DNA from: JBMZCV01 sp049613665
GTDB taxonomy: Bacteria > Bacteroidota > Bacteroidia > Chitinophagales > UBA2359
Length of the DNA stretch: 26,696 bases
Reading direction: 5' to 3'
Assembly (NCBI GenBank): GCA_049613665.1
Contig: JBMZCV010000059.1
Coordinates: 1-26,696, forward strand
Of the stretch, positions 6,195 through 13,882 are shown in pieces. Below the pieces are notes generated by a model, which was given only the letters and a program-made list of their open reading frames with translations, had not been told where the DNA came from and ran no database searches. The position numbers and the translations under genes are program-made. Position 1 is the stretch's first letter. The number at the start of each line of letters is the position of its first letter.

Positions 6195-8070
6195 ATGAAA
6201 TCGCTTTTCCTTTCATAGCGTTCGAAATTGCTTTATCCATCACACGCTCTGCAAAAGGCCGTGTAAAATCGTTTAATGCTTCTATGTGCTTGTGAATCAA
6301 GTCTTTATCCTTGCTGTCTAAAGCTGATTTGAGTGCATCAATGTGTTTTTGCGTATCTTTAATTTCAGTTTCATTCAAATCAGCATCGTTTTTTTCTATG
6401 AATTTTTCGGAAACGACAATAATTTGATTGGCTTCATTAATGGCTTCTTGCAAAGCTCGCACATTCATATCAGCTTGTGCATTTTTTACTGAGTCCAACA
6501 ACATCAAAGCCATTTCTTCTTCTGTCAAACCATATTGAGGCTTCACCGAAATGCTTTGCGACACGCCAGAACGCAATTCCTTTGCACTCACTTTCAAAAT
6601 GCCATCAGCATCTATCAAAAAGCTAACTTCTACTTTTGGCAAAGCGGCAGGCATCGCAGGAATATTTTTCAACTCAAATTCGCCCAACTTTCTATTGTCT
6701 TTTACCAAATCTCGCTCACCTTGAAAAACCGAAATTCGCATATTTACTTGCCCATCAACTTGCGTTGTATATTGTCTGCCAGCACGATTTGGAATTTTAG
6801 AATTTCGTGGCACAATCACATCCATCAAACCGCCCATCGTTTCGATGCCTAATGAAAGTGGCGTAATATCGAGCAGCAACATATCTTTCTGATTGCCTGC
6901 CAAAATATCGGCTTGCACCGCAGCACCCAAAGCCACAACTTCATCTGGATTGAGTTCGTCATAAGCTTTTTTACCGAAAAACTGCTCTACACTTTTTTTG
7001 ACCAAAGGCACACGAGTAGAACCACCTACCAAAACAATTGAATCTATTTCCGAAGCCTCTAAATCAGCATCTTGCAAAGCTTTTTTACAGCAAATCAAGG
7101 TTTTATCTATCAAATTTTTTGCTAAAATCTCGAAAGTAGAACGACTAATTTCGTAAGTTTCGTTTTCTATAAGGCAAGAAAAATTATCGTTTTTGCTCAA
7201 AGATTTTTTTGCTTCTTCGGCTGCTAAACGTATTTTTTGCCCAAAAGATTTATCATTTTTCAATATCTCTTCCGACGTGTCTTTTTGCGATAGCCAATGT
7301 TTAACAATAGCATTATCAAAATCGTCGCCACCCAAAAAAGTATCGCCATTGGTAGATAAGACTTCAAAAATGCCGTTGTCGATGCTCAAAATAGAAATGT
7401 CGAAAGTGCCACCACCCAAATCATAGACTGCGATTGTTTCAGCATCTTCTTTTTGAGTCCCTAAACCGTAAGCCAAACTAGCGGCTGTTGGCTCGTTTAC
7501 AATACGCAAAACTTCTAAGCCAGCGAGTTTTCCTGCGTCTCTTGTCGCTTGTCGTTGCGAGTCGTTGAAGTAGGCAGGAACGGTAATAACTGCTTTTGAG
7601 ACAGTAGTATTTAGTGCCGTTTCAACTCTTTGTTTTAACTTTTTCAAGATTAAAGCAGAAAGCTCAATTGGTGTGTAAAAACGGTCGCCAAGCCTGATTT
7701 TAACAAGGCTTTCGGTGTTGTCGTCGATGACTTGATAGCTAAAAAAATCTGAAAACTGTTCGACATCGCCATAAGATTTTCCCATCAAACGTTTAATCGA
7801 ATAAATAGTGTTTTGCGGTTGACTGATTAAGAAATGTTTAGCTTCGTCGCCAACAATGATGTCGTTTTTTTCGCCGAAATGAATGATAGAAGGTACTAAA
7901 GTATGTTTGCCATTTTTGTCTGTTACGGCAATCGCTTTATTGTCTTTTTCTGCATCTATATAAGCGACTAAACTATTTGTTGTGCCTAAATCAATGCCTA
8001 TGATAACATCTTTTTTTACTTCGCTTTTCGCTAATGTTCCTGTTTTTATATTGATGGATACTAAGGCCAT
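6193..8070 (-). CDS. hscA: Fe-S cluster assembly chaperone HscA (Hsp70 family)
   Basis: This 625-residue Hsp70 has a nucleotide-binding domain (about 22-395) with phosphate-1 motif IGIDLGTTNS, connecting/phosphate-2 motif YDLGGGTFDIS, NEPTAASLAYG and adenosine motif VGGSTRVP. A substrate-binding domain (about 400-550) and helical lid follow. It is HscA rather than DnaK because of the HscA-like leader MALVSIN before the first ATPase strand, a length near 620, SIKRLMGKS, and no acidic EEVD-like or glycine-rich C-terminal tail. HscA uses ATP to help transfer Fe-S clusters from the scaffold IscU, normally with the J-protein HscB. No iscU or hscB is seen in the window. The DUF2480 gene follows on the same strand. 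Its stop codon touches a tandem repeat. Confidence 0.93.
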   Translation of the reverse strand: MALVSINIKTGTLAKSEVKKDVIIGIDLGTTNSLVAYIDAEKDNKAIAVTDKNGKHTLVPSIIHFGEKNDIIVGDEAKHFLISQPQNTIYSIKRLMGKSYGDVEQFSDFFSYQVIDDNTESLVKIRLGDRFYTPIELSALILKKLKQRVETALNTTVSKAVITVPAYFNDSQRQATRDAGKLAGLEVLRIVNEPTAASLAYGLGTQKEDAETIAVYDLGGGTFDISILSIDNGIFEVLSTNGDTFLGGDDFDNAIVKHWLSQKDTSEEILKNDKSFGQKIRLAAEEAKKSLSKNDNFSCLIENETYEISRSTFEILAKNLIDKTLICCKKALQDADLEASEIDSIVLVGGSTRVPLVKKSVEQFFGKKAYDELNPDEVVALGAAVQADILAGNQKDMLLLDITPLSLGIETMGGLMDVIVPRNSKIPNRAGRQYTTQVDGQVNMRISVFQGERDLVKDNRKLGEFELKNIPAMPAALPKVEVSFLIDADGILKVSAKELRSGVSQSISVKPQYGLTEEEMALMLLDSVKNAQADMNVRALQEAINEANQIIVVSEKFIEKNDADLNETEIKDTQKHIDALKSALDSKDKDLIHKHIEALNDFTRPFAERVMDKAISNAMKGKAIS

Positions 8071-8110
8071 TTTTATTTTGCTGTTTTTTGTTTGCTAAAA
8101 TATTCTCTTA

Positions 8111-8135
8111 GTTGCTTGGTGATAACACCAACAAC
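8111..8135. repeat. TTGTTGGTGTTATCACCAA palindrome, copy 1 (reverse orientation)
   Basis: On the minus strand, 8134-8116 reads TTGTTGGTGTTATCACCAA, identical over 19 bases to 19465-19483. The stem GGTG/CACC extends to six or more base pairs around a 4-base loop. It lies in the hscA-phosphatase spacer, 15 bases from a 33-nt palindrome. Confidence 0.7.
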
Positions 8136-8150
8136 GGCTGCGATATATTT

Positions 8151-8183
8151 AGACCTGACAGGTTTTTAAAACCTGTCAGGTCT
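8151..8183. repeat. Perfect 33-nt palindrome (16-1-16), centre 8167
   Basis: The left arm AGACCTGACAGGTTTT and the right arm AAAACCTGTCAGGTCT pair perfectly around a single T. The same arm, with one change, appears at the right window edge (26677-26696). It is intergenic between hscA and the phosphatase gene. It lacks a U-tract and is not a classical terminator. I recall similar CTGACAGGTTTT palindromes from other Bacteroidota genomes. Confidence 0.9.
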
Positions 8184-8234
8184 CTTGTAGGAAATTACCT
8201 TTTTATAAAAAACAATTTCGTTTCTCAAAAGGTT

Positions 8235-8690
8235 TTATGAACCATGTTTTTGTATGAAAGCCTCGCAAGCATCATTCAATAATTGATAAACTAATTCAAA
8301 GCCATCATCATTCCAATATGGGTCTGGAACGGCTCTATTTTGCTGTGGATAACATTCGTTTAAAATAAGTTTAATTTTCGCTTTATCGCTTTCGTTGCGT
8401 GCTATTCGCTGCACATTGCGATAGTTGGAAGCGTCCATCACAAATAAAATATCGAACTCATCAAAGTCTTCAACTTGAAATTGTCGTGCTTTTTGTTGCG
8501 AAATATCTACGCCATATTTTCGCCCAATTTGTATAGAACGGCTATCTGGAGAGTCGCCAACATGCCACGAACCTGTGCCTGCTGAATCTATCGTCCAATC
8601 GAAGTTTTTTTCCTTAGCTTTATGTTGTAAAATGCCTTCTGCCAAAGGTGAACGGCAGATATTTCCGAGGCAAACCATTAAAATTTTCAT
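8235..8690 (-). CDS. Low-molecular-weight protein-tyrosine phosphatase
   Basis: The 151-residue protein has the full catalytic set of the family. The P-loop V-C-L-G-N-I-C-R-S carries nucleophile Cys7 and Arg13, and the general acid is Asp123 in DPYW. DSAGTGSWHVGD and FDILFVMDASN are also family-typical. The enzyme hydrolyses phosphotyrosine or related low-molecular phosphates in the cytoplasm through a phospho-cysteine intermediate. The length is normal. In many bacteria such enzymes pair with tyrosine kinases of capsule export, but no kinase or capsule gene is adjacent. The ATG at 8690 directly precedes the first strand MKILMVCLGN. Confidence 0.93.
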   Translation of the reverse strand: MKILMVCLGNICRSPLAEGILQHKAKEKNFDWTIDSAGTGSWHVGDSPDSRSIQIGRKYGVDISQQKARQFQVEDFDEFDILFVMDASNYRNVQRIARNESDKAKIKLILNECYPQQNRAVPDPYWNDDGFELVYQLLNDACEAFIQKHGS

Positions 8691-8740
8691 GTTATAAAAT
8701 ATTGATTGTCAATAAGTTAGAAAAATATTGAATTGTTTTT

Positions 8741-9121
8741 CTAATTTAATTTTGCTGCCGATTCATTTCGATATTTATAAAAAGCAAAACCTGCATCTTT
8801 TCCTGAAATAACAAAAAAGCAAGCATATTCTTTTGGGTCTTTATAAACGCTTTTGAAATGCTGTAAACGCAAATTTTCTACCAAGCCTTTTTTTGCAAAC
8901 TCTTCGAGCAAAGACGCATTGACAGACCATTGACTTTGCATGAGTTCGGCAACAACAACAGGCCGTCCTAAGCCAATTTGAGTCTCACGATGAGCGATAA
9001 ATATCGGAAATTTTGAGATGTTTTGGTCTAATACTGCAAAGGCTACTTTTTTTATATAAGCTTCGTAAAGCGGCACTTCATTTTGCAGATTTTCTATTAT
9101 TTCTTCTGGCAATGAAACCAT
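8741..9121 (-). CDS. Conserved hypothetical protein, 126 aa
   Basis: This is a small soluble protein with no signal peptide or membrane helix. It begins MVSLPEEIIENL, has a stretch LDQNISKFPIFIAHRE that looks like a beta-strand pair, and ends with a beta-rich segment YACFFVISGKDAGFAFYKYR. I think similar proteins occur in other Bacteroidota but cannot name the family. It lies 50 bases upstream of the phosphatase and 61 bases downstream of rlmD on the same strand. A 33-nt palindrome in the latter gap may separate or process the transcripts. Confidence 0.6.
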   Translation of the reverse strand: MVSLPEEIIENLQNEVPLYEAYIKKVAFAVLDQNISKFPIFIAHRETQIGLGRPVVVAELMQSQWSVNASLLEEFAKKGLVENLRLQHFKSVYKDPKEYACFFVISGKDAGFAFYKYRNESAAKLN

Positions 9122-9138
9122 TTTGAGATGTTTTTTGA

Positions 9139-9171
9139 AGAAATGACATATCTTTAAGATATGTCATTTCT
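9139..9171. repeat. Perfect 33-nt palindrome (16-1-16), centre 9155
   Basis: The arms AGAAATGACATATCTT and AAGATATGTCATTTCT pair perfectly around one T. The outer 13 bases of each arm are the same as the ends of the two longer elements at 16858-16937 and 21300-21380, so this looks like their compact form. It lies between rlmD and the 126-residue protein gene. Confidence 0.88.
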
Positions 9172-9182
9172 AAAATAAAAAA

Positions 9183-10604
9183 TTAAGAATTTAACAACAA
9201 CTGCACGACATTTTCGACATGATAAGTATGTGGAAACATATCGACAGGTTGCACTTTTTTGATGCTATAATGTGTTTCGCAAAGCAATTGTAAATCTCGT
9301 GCTTGCGTAACAGGGTTGCAACTTACATAAACTATTTTTTGCGGTTTGAAAGCTAAAATTTGCTGCACAACATCGCCATGCAAACCTGCTCTTGGAGGGT
9401 CAACTATCAATACATCAGCTTCGCCATATTGAGCCAAAAAGTCTGGTCGCAAAATATTTTTTACATCACCGCAAAGATAAGTTGTATTATCCAAATTGTT
9501 GAGTTCGGCATTAAATTTCGCATCAATGGTAGCGGCTTCTACTTCTTCGATGCCAACTACTTTTTTGCAATTTTTCGCCACAAAAATACCAATACTTCCT
9601 GTGCCTGCATACAAATCATAAACAGTTTCTTCGCCTTTTAGTTCGGCAAAATCTCGAACTACTTGATATAGTTTTTCGGCTTGAAATGGATTGGTTTGAA
9701 AAAAAGATTTTGGACTGATTTTGTACTTGAAATCTTCCAATTTTTCATAAATAAAAGCCCTTCCATGTACATTGACAATATCCAAATCGAAAATAGTGTC
9801 GTTCTTTTTGGTATTGACGACATAATTCAGCGATGTAATATCTGGAAATTTTTCCAAAGTATGAGCTAAAAGTGCTTTGCTATTTTCTGGCTGGTCTTCG
9901 CCAAAACAAAAAATTAACATGACTTCGCCAAGCGTAGAAGTGCGAATAATGAGGTTTCGCAACAAACCGTGATGCTCATAAATGTCGTAGAAACTAAGCT
10001 CATGTTCAAGTGCATATTTTCGCACTTCATTTCTGATGCTGTTAGATGGCTCATCTTGCAAATAGCAATGTTCAATATCTACAATTCTATCAAATTTGTT
10101 TGGAACGTGAAAACCTACTGCATTTCGCTCTATTTTTTCTTCACTTTTGATTTCCTCTAGCGTTAGCCATCTTTTGTTAGAAAAAGTAAACTCCATTTTG
10201 TTGCGATAATACACATTTGGCTCTGCTCCCAAAATAGGCATCAAAGGCGGAAAAGTGAGTTTTCCAACTCTTCGCAAAGCTTCATCAACCATGTGTTGCT
10301 TGTATTCTAGCTGCTGTTTGTAGCTGATAAATTGCCATTTACAACCACCGCAAGAGCCAAAATGTTTGCAAAACGGCTCAATGCGTTTGTCAGAGACTTG
10401 TTTTAATTCTACGGCTTTGCCAACCGCATAGTCTTTTCGATTTTTTGTAATCAAAACATCTACTACATCGCCAGGCATCGCTCCATCAACAAACAAAATT
10501 TTGCCATCTTTTTTGTGAGCAATGGCTCTACCTTCGGCGGCCATTCTGATGATGCTAATGTCTGTTACGAGTTTTTGCCTATTTCTTCTGTTTCTTCTTC
10601 CCAT
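9183..10604 (-). CDS. rlmD: 23S rRNA (uracil-C5)-methyltransferase RlmD/RumA family
   Basis: The 473-residue protein has an Arg/Lys-rich N-terminus followed by a TRAM-like beta-barrel (about 10-70). The Fe4S4 ligand set is Cys79, Cys85, Cys88 (CKHFGSCGGCKW) and Cys180. The methyltransferase domain carries the SAM motif YDLYAGTGSIGIF (about 329-341), VDPPRAGLH and the nucleophile Cys429 in YVSCNP. Family members methylate C5 of U1939 (RlmD) or U747 in 23S rRNA; position specificity cannot be read from sequence, so the symbol is by best fit. A possible -7 box (TAACTTTG, complement of 10663-10670) lies about 60 bases upstream. The leader contains a 7-bp hairpin (10618-10624 with 10631-10637). 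Confidence 0.9.
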   Translation of the reverse strand: MGRRNRRNRQKLVTDISIIRMAAEGRAIAHKKDGKILFVDGAMPGDVVDVLITKNRKDYAVGKAVELKQVSDKRIEPFCKHFGSCGGCKWQFISYKQQLEYKQHMVDEALRRVGKLTFPPLMPILGAEPNVYYRNKMEFTFSNKRWLTLEEIKSEEKIERNAVGFHVPNKFDRIVDIEHCYLQDEPSNSIRNEVRKYALEHELSFYDIYEHHGLLRNLIIRTSTLGEVMLIFCFGEDQPENSKALLAHTLEKFPDITSLNYVVNTKKNDTIFDLDIVNVHGRAFIYEKLEDFKYKISPKSFFQTNPFQAEKLYQVVRDFAELKGEETVYDLYAGTGSIGIFVAKNCKKVVGIEEVEAATIDAKFNAELNNLDNTTYLCGDVKNILRPDFLAQYGEADVLIVDPPRAGLHGDVVQQILAFKPQKIVYVSCNPVTQARDLQLLCETHYSIKKVQPVDMFPHTYHVENVVQLLLNS

Positions 10605-10662
10605 GCTATTTTTGCTTTTTCAGCCTTTTTGCTGAAATGGTATTTTGTAAAAAAATAATTTG

Positions 10663-10670
10663 CAAAGTTA
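10663..10670 (-). promoter_or_regulatory. Possible rlmD promoter -7 box (TAACTTTG)
   Basis: CAAAGTTA on the plus strand reads TAACTTTG on the minus strand, matching the Bacteroidota TANNTTTG element. No good TTTG or TTG is found 17-23 bases upstream, so the call rests on one box. Confidence 0.4.
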
Positions 10671-10801
10671 GCTTTTTTTGTTTTAAAATACTTTAAGGAA
10701 TGGAAAAAACTTTCTTATGGCAATTTCAATAACTTTTAACCATTAGGCTGAATATAAGATGATAGATAGGCATTTTCTACAAAAAAACGAGAACTCTCGC
10801 C

Positions 10802-10826
10802 GTTGCTGCGTATTATCGCCAGCAAC
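10802..10826. repeat. GTTGCTG...CAGCAAC palindrome, diverged relative of 8111-8135
   Basis: GTTGCTGCGTATTATCGCCA followed by GCAAC folds on itself with a one-base offset. Its reverse complement resembles the 8111-8142 region (shared GTTGC, GATAA, CAACGGC). It is probably a degenerate member of that small repeat family. Confidence 0.4.
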
Positions 10827-11039
10827 AAAAAAGGTAAACAAGTTGTTTTAAGTCTTATTTTTCATAACAAATAATCGGTAATAATATCAATAAGGGCGTG
10901 AATGCTTTCATTTTTGAAAAAAAATGCTAAAACATAAAACACTTGAATAAGACTAGCCGTTTTGCTATAAAAAGCTTAACTTACAAATTGTTTAACAAGA
11001 TTGAAGTGCCAAGCATGGTTTAAATAAGTGGGCGATTTG

Positions 11040-11095
11040 GACTTAACACCTTTGAAATTAGTGTGTTAGCTTTCGCAACTTGTAGTATAAATTCG
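11040..11095. repeat. GCGAAAGCTAACAC element, second copy (inverted)
   Basis: The reverse complement reads ATTTATACTAC, then TTGCGAAAGCTAACAC, then AAAGGTGTTA. This parallels 2486-2540 with roughly four of five positions matching over 32 bases by eye. It lies 55 bases before a start codon, so it may fall in the leader or promoter of the downstream gene. Confidence 0.5.
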
Positions 11096-11149
11096 TTTGT
11101 GTACTTATTTATCGTCCAAATATTTATATAACACCTAAAAACCTAGAAA

Positions 11150-11884
11150 ATGTCTAAAAAAATATTTTTACTTTATTTTTCCATTTTTCTGTTATGTTTT
11201 TTCTTTTCCAAAAATAATTTTGCACAAGAAAAGGAAACAACAAGTATTTTTCCCTCAAATTATAATGGAACAATGCCTGAAAATTATCGTCAGATGAGAC
11301 GTGAAGAAGCTATCACAAATATTAATAATTTGAAAGAAGGAGCTTTATTGGTACGGCTAAAAACTCGCAGCAAATCGCTCAAAGCTTATGAAAAAGCAGG
11401 AGCAAGCTATTTGGTAAAGAAGATAAAAAAAGAGCGTGATGCTGAAAATCAGAAGATTGTAAATTTGTTTAATGAATATTTTGATTTTTGTCCTATTTAC
11501 TTTTTTTATACCGATGATACAGAGCGGCTTTTATCGGGCGAACATAAAGGCATTTTTTTAGATGATAAATTAAAAAAAGACAAAGCCATTGTTTTGGACA
11601 AAGATTTTTTTCTTATTGCGGAGTTTGGAGTGTTGTTGGAAGAAAAAATTTGGGCAGATTCAGCCGTACTAGCAGCTAATCAAAACAAAATGTATCAGCA
11701 CCAAGCCTTGAATAAGGTTATTGTGATAAAAGATAAGAACTTAGAACAGCTTAAACGACCTTTTCCACTTTATGTGAGAGCAAGCACTACTCGTTTTTGG
11801 CCTCGCAAGGTTGCTAAATTAAACAAACGTTTTCATAAATATTTTGAAACGAAAAAAGAATTGCCAGAAGATGGTGGTGAATAA
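11150..11884 (+). CDS. Secreted protein of unknown function
   Basis: The 244-residue protein has a clear signal peptide (lysines, then a long Leu/Phe core, probable cleavage after Ala25 in NNFAQ). The mature part has MRREEAITNINNLKEGALLVRLKTR, in which a charged helix leads to a strand. A long Lys/Glu helix (about 80-105) follows, then FDFCPIYFFYTDD and FFLIAEFG, and a basic tail RASTTRFWPRKVAKLNKRFHKYF. No lipobox, enzyme motif or membrane anchor is visible. I do not recognise the family. It stands alone, with a 33-nt palindrome 30 bases beyond its stop in the convergent gap before the MscS gene. Confidence 0.65.
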   Translation: MSKKIFLLYFSIFLLCFFFSKNNFAQEKETTSIFPSNYNGTMPENYRQMRREEAITNINNLKEGALLVRLKTRSKSLKAYEKAGASYLVKKIKKERDAENQKIVNLFNEYFDFCPIYFFYTDDTERLLSGEHKGIFLDDKLKKDKAIVLDKDFFLIAEFGVLLEEKIWADSAVLAANQNKMYQHQALNKVIVIKDKNLEQLKRPFPLYVRASTTRFWPRKVAKLNKRFHKYFETKKELPEDGGE

Positions 11885-11913
11885 TAATGATAACAAGTTA
11901 TTTGAGTGAAATT

Positions 11914-11946
11914 GGACATGACAGATTCTAAAAATCTGTCATGTCT
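11914..11946. repeat. 33-nt palindrome (16-1-16), centre 11930
   Basis: GACATGACAGATT pairs with AATCTGTCATGTC around core CTAAA, with one internal mismatch and a G-T end pair. It lies between convergent genes, in the same size class as 8151-8183 and 9139-9171. Confidence 0.8.
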
Positions 11947-12000
11947 GAATAAATAATATTTCTGTAAAACTCCAACAGCTTTGCAGCGTCCTAATTATTT

Positions 12001-12909
12001 TTATATATCTAAATGTTTGGGAGTGTTTTTGAAAATAACAGTTCGATAAGGGAAGGGGATTTCAATATTTTCTATATCAAAACGCTCTTTCAACATTTTA
12101 TTCAAATCAAAAGTCATATCAAGGGCTTTGTTCGTATCATTTGCCCAAACCCATGCTCGCAATTGTACGGCATATTCACCCAAACGCACAACTTTAATTT
12201 TTACGGAAGCTAGTCCATCTTCTTTTTCCTTCTCTGTTCGATTGTCCAAATAATAAGGATGTTGTTTAATCACGTCTTCCATCACAGCCATTGCTTTATC
12301 AATATTAGCATCATAACCAATGCCTATTTCGACATGTTTGCATATCATTTCATCGGCCAAATCGGCATTAATAATGACTTTTTCGCTAATAATGGCATTT
12401 GGAATGATAATCCGTTTATTTTCGTTGTTGCGTATCACGGTATGACGCAGCGTGATGTCTTCGACAATGCCAAAATTACCATCAATAATAAGTCGTTCAT
12501 TGACACTAAAAGGGCGAAAAATAACGATAAACAAACCACTTATAATATTGGAAAATGCTGCTTGGGAAGCAAAACCAAAGGCTACTGCTACAATACCTGC
12601 ACCTGCCAACAAAGAGGTTGAGAGCGTACGCAGAGAAGGTATGGAATAAATAGCAATACTAAAGCCTATTAAATAAATAAAAGCAATAACAATATGTTTG
12701 GCAAATTGGTAGCTTGTTGGATTGTTGTGTATAATGCGTGTAGAATTGAGTATAAATCGGTCGAAAAAAGAGCGAAATATGCGTACAAAAAAAAATGTTA
12801 GTGCAATCACAAACATTGACATCACAATTTGCCACAATTGCAACAAAATAGGGTCGCAACTAATATATTCATAGAGACTTTTTAAGTTCCAAAATAACTC
12901 ATTTAACAT
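12001..12909 (-). CDS. MscS-family small-conductance mechanosensitive channel
   Basis: The 302-residue protein has three membrane helices (about 22-44, 72-90 and 97-133). The third is the Gly/Ala-rich pore helix AGAGIVAVAFGFASQAAFSNIISGLFIVIFRPF, the strongest signature of the MscS family. The beta domain follows (FSVNERLIIDGNFGIVEDITLRHTVIRN) and then the cytoplasmic cage alpha/beta domain ending in NIEIPFPYRTV. Length and layout match the short MscS type. Such channels open under membrane tension and release solutes in hypo-osmotic shock. The FKBP lipoprotein gene lies upstream on the same strand with a 55-base gap, so co-transcription is possible. Confidence 0.93.
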   Translation of the reverse strand: MLNELFWNLKSLYEYISCDPILLQLWQIVMSMFVIALTFFFVRIFRSFFDRFILNSTRIIHNNPTSYQFAKHIVIAFIYLIGFSIAIYSIPSLRTLSTSLLAGAGIVAVAFGFASQAAFSNIISGLFIVIFRPFSVNERLIIDGNFGIVEDITLRHTVIRNNENKRIIIPNAIISEKVIINADLADEMICKHVEIGIGYDANIDKAMAVMEDVIKQHPYYLDNRTEKEKEDGLASVKIKVVRLGEYAVQLRAWVWANDTNKALDMTFDLNKMLKERFDIENIEIPFPYRTVIFKNTPKHLDI

Positions 12910-12964
12910 AGAAATTCTTTATTTTTTTACTACTTATTTGCGTTTCGTTTTTTACTTTTTTTAT

Positions 12965-13882
12965 CTAATGATGTGCATGAACTTCTAGGAGTTCTACCTT
13001 AAAAATCAACACAGAATTGGCTGGAATTTTTTTGCCTGCTTCTTTCTTGCCATAGGCCAAACCAGATGGAATAATTAAAGTACCTTTGCCACCTGTTTTG
13101 AGAAATGGAATGCCTTCTTGCCAGCCTGGTATAACACGATTGAGCGGAAAGTGAGCTGGTTGGCTTCTGTCATAAGACGAATCAAATTTTGTTCCATCAA
13201 GTAGCGTGCCTTCATAATGCACCTTCACATGACTTTCGAGTGTTGGATGTTCGCCTTCGCCCTCTTTTTCTATCATATAATGAAGACCAGATTCGGTTTT
13301 CTGCACATTTTGCAAGCCTTTTTCTTGAATATAAGCGGCTATCTTTTCTTGGTCAATTTTGGCTTGTTCGGCAGGTGTTGTTATTTTTATGACTTCTAGC
13401 AGTTCAATGTCGAACACTAAAATAGAATTGGCTGGAATATCGTTGCCCATAGCCTTTTCGCCATAAGCCAAAGCCGATGGAATGATTAGTTTGCCTTTGC
13501 CGCCCGTTTTGAACAAAGGAATGCCTTTTTGCCAGCCTTCTATTACGCCAGCCAAAGGAAATTCTGCTGCTTGCCCTCTATCATAAGATGAATCAAACTG
13601 TTTTCCATTTAGCAAAGTGCCTCGATAGTGTACTTTCACTCGGTCAGAAACAGTTGGACTATTGCCATTTCCTGCTTCTTCAATCACATAATAAAGGCCA
13701 TCTTCCGTAGTTTTAGCTTTTTTCTTTAATTTGTTTGCGGCTAAATAAGCTTCAATTTGCTTTTTTTCGCTCGTTTCGCCTGCCGTTTCTGTTACGGTTG
13801 TTTGTGTTTTTTTGGTAGCAGAGCCGCAAGCTACCGCCAACAATAAGTAAGAAACAAGTATATACAAAGGAATTTTTTTCAT
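12965..13882 (-). CDS. Lipoprotein with two tandem FKBP-type peptidyl-prolyl isomerase domains
   Basis: The 305-residue protein has a lipoprotein signal peptide with lipobox AVAC (Cys19) and a Thr/Lys-rich linker. Two FKBP domains follow (about 60-164 and 196-301), each preceded by a short helix (AYLAANKLKKKAKTTEDGLYY and AAYIQEKGLQNVQKTESGLHY type). Each domain keeps VHYxGTL, FDSSYDR, the GW(Q)xGIP segment, IIPSxLAYG and IPANS, so both look active. By eye about two thirds of domain positions are identical, indicating internal duplication. FKBPs catalyse proline cis-trans isomerisation; here the enzyme would be anchored at the envelope and assist folding of periplasmic or outer-membrane proteins. 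The C-terminus ends HAHH. Confidence 0.92.
   Translation of the reverse strand: MKKIPLYILVSYLLLAVACGSATKKTQTTVTETAGETSEKKQIEAYLAANKLKKKAKTTEDGLYYVIEEAGNGNSPTVSDRVKVHYRGTLLNGKQFDSSYDRGQAAEFPLAGVIEGWQKGIPLFKTGGKGKLIIPSALAYGEKAMGNDIPANSILVFDIELLEVIKITTPAEQAKIDQEKIAAYIQEKGLQNVQKTESGLHYMIEKEGEGEHPTLESHVKVHYEGTLLDGTKFDSSYDRSQPAHFPLNRVIPGWQEGIPFLKTGGKGTLIIPSGLAYGKKEAGKKIPANSVLIFKVELLEVHAHH

Larger units (their letters stand above)
10605..11149. other. 545-base intergenic region with repeats
   Basis: No gene is seen. It carries the rlmD leader hairpin, a possible rlmD promoter, a palindrome at 10802-10826 and a GCGAAAGCTAACAC element at 11040-11095. It should also contain the promoter of the secreted protein gene at 11150, but no good TANNTTTG box is visible there. 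Confidence 0.5.

Noticed and set aside
6193..8070. DnaK rather than HscA
   Set aside because: The HscA-type leader before the ATPase domain, the length, and the lack of a DnaK-like C-terminal tail favour HscA.
8111..8183. CRISPR-like array from neighbouring palindromes
   Set aside because: The adjacent repeats are different sequences, without regular spacing or unique spacers, and no cas gene is present.
12259..12621. 120-residue plus frame inside the MscS gene
   Set aside because: Antisense shadow of a clearly conserved channel gene.
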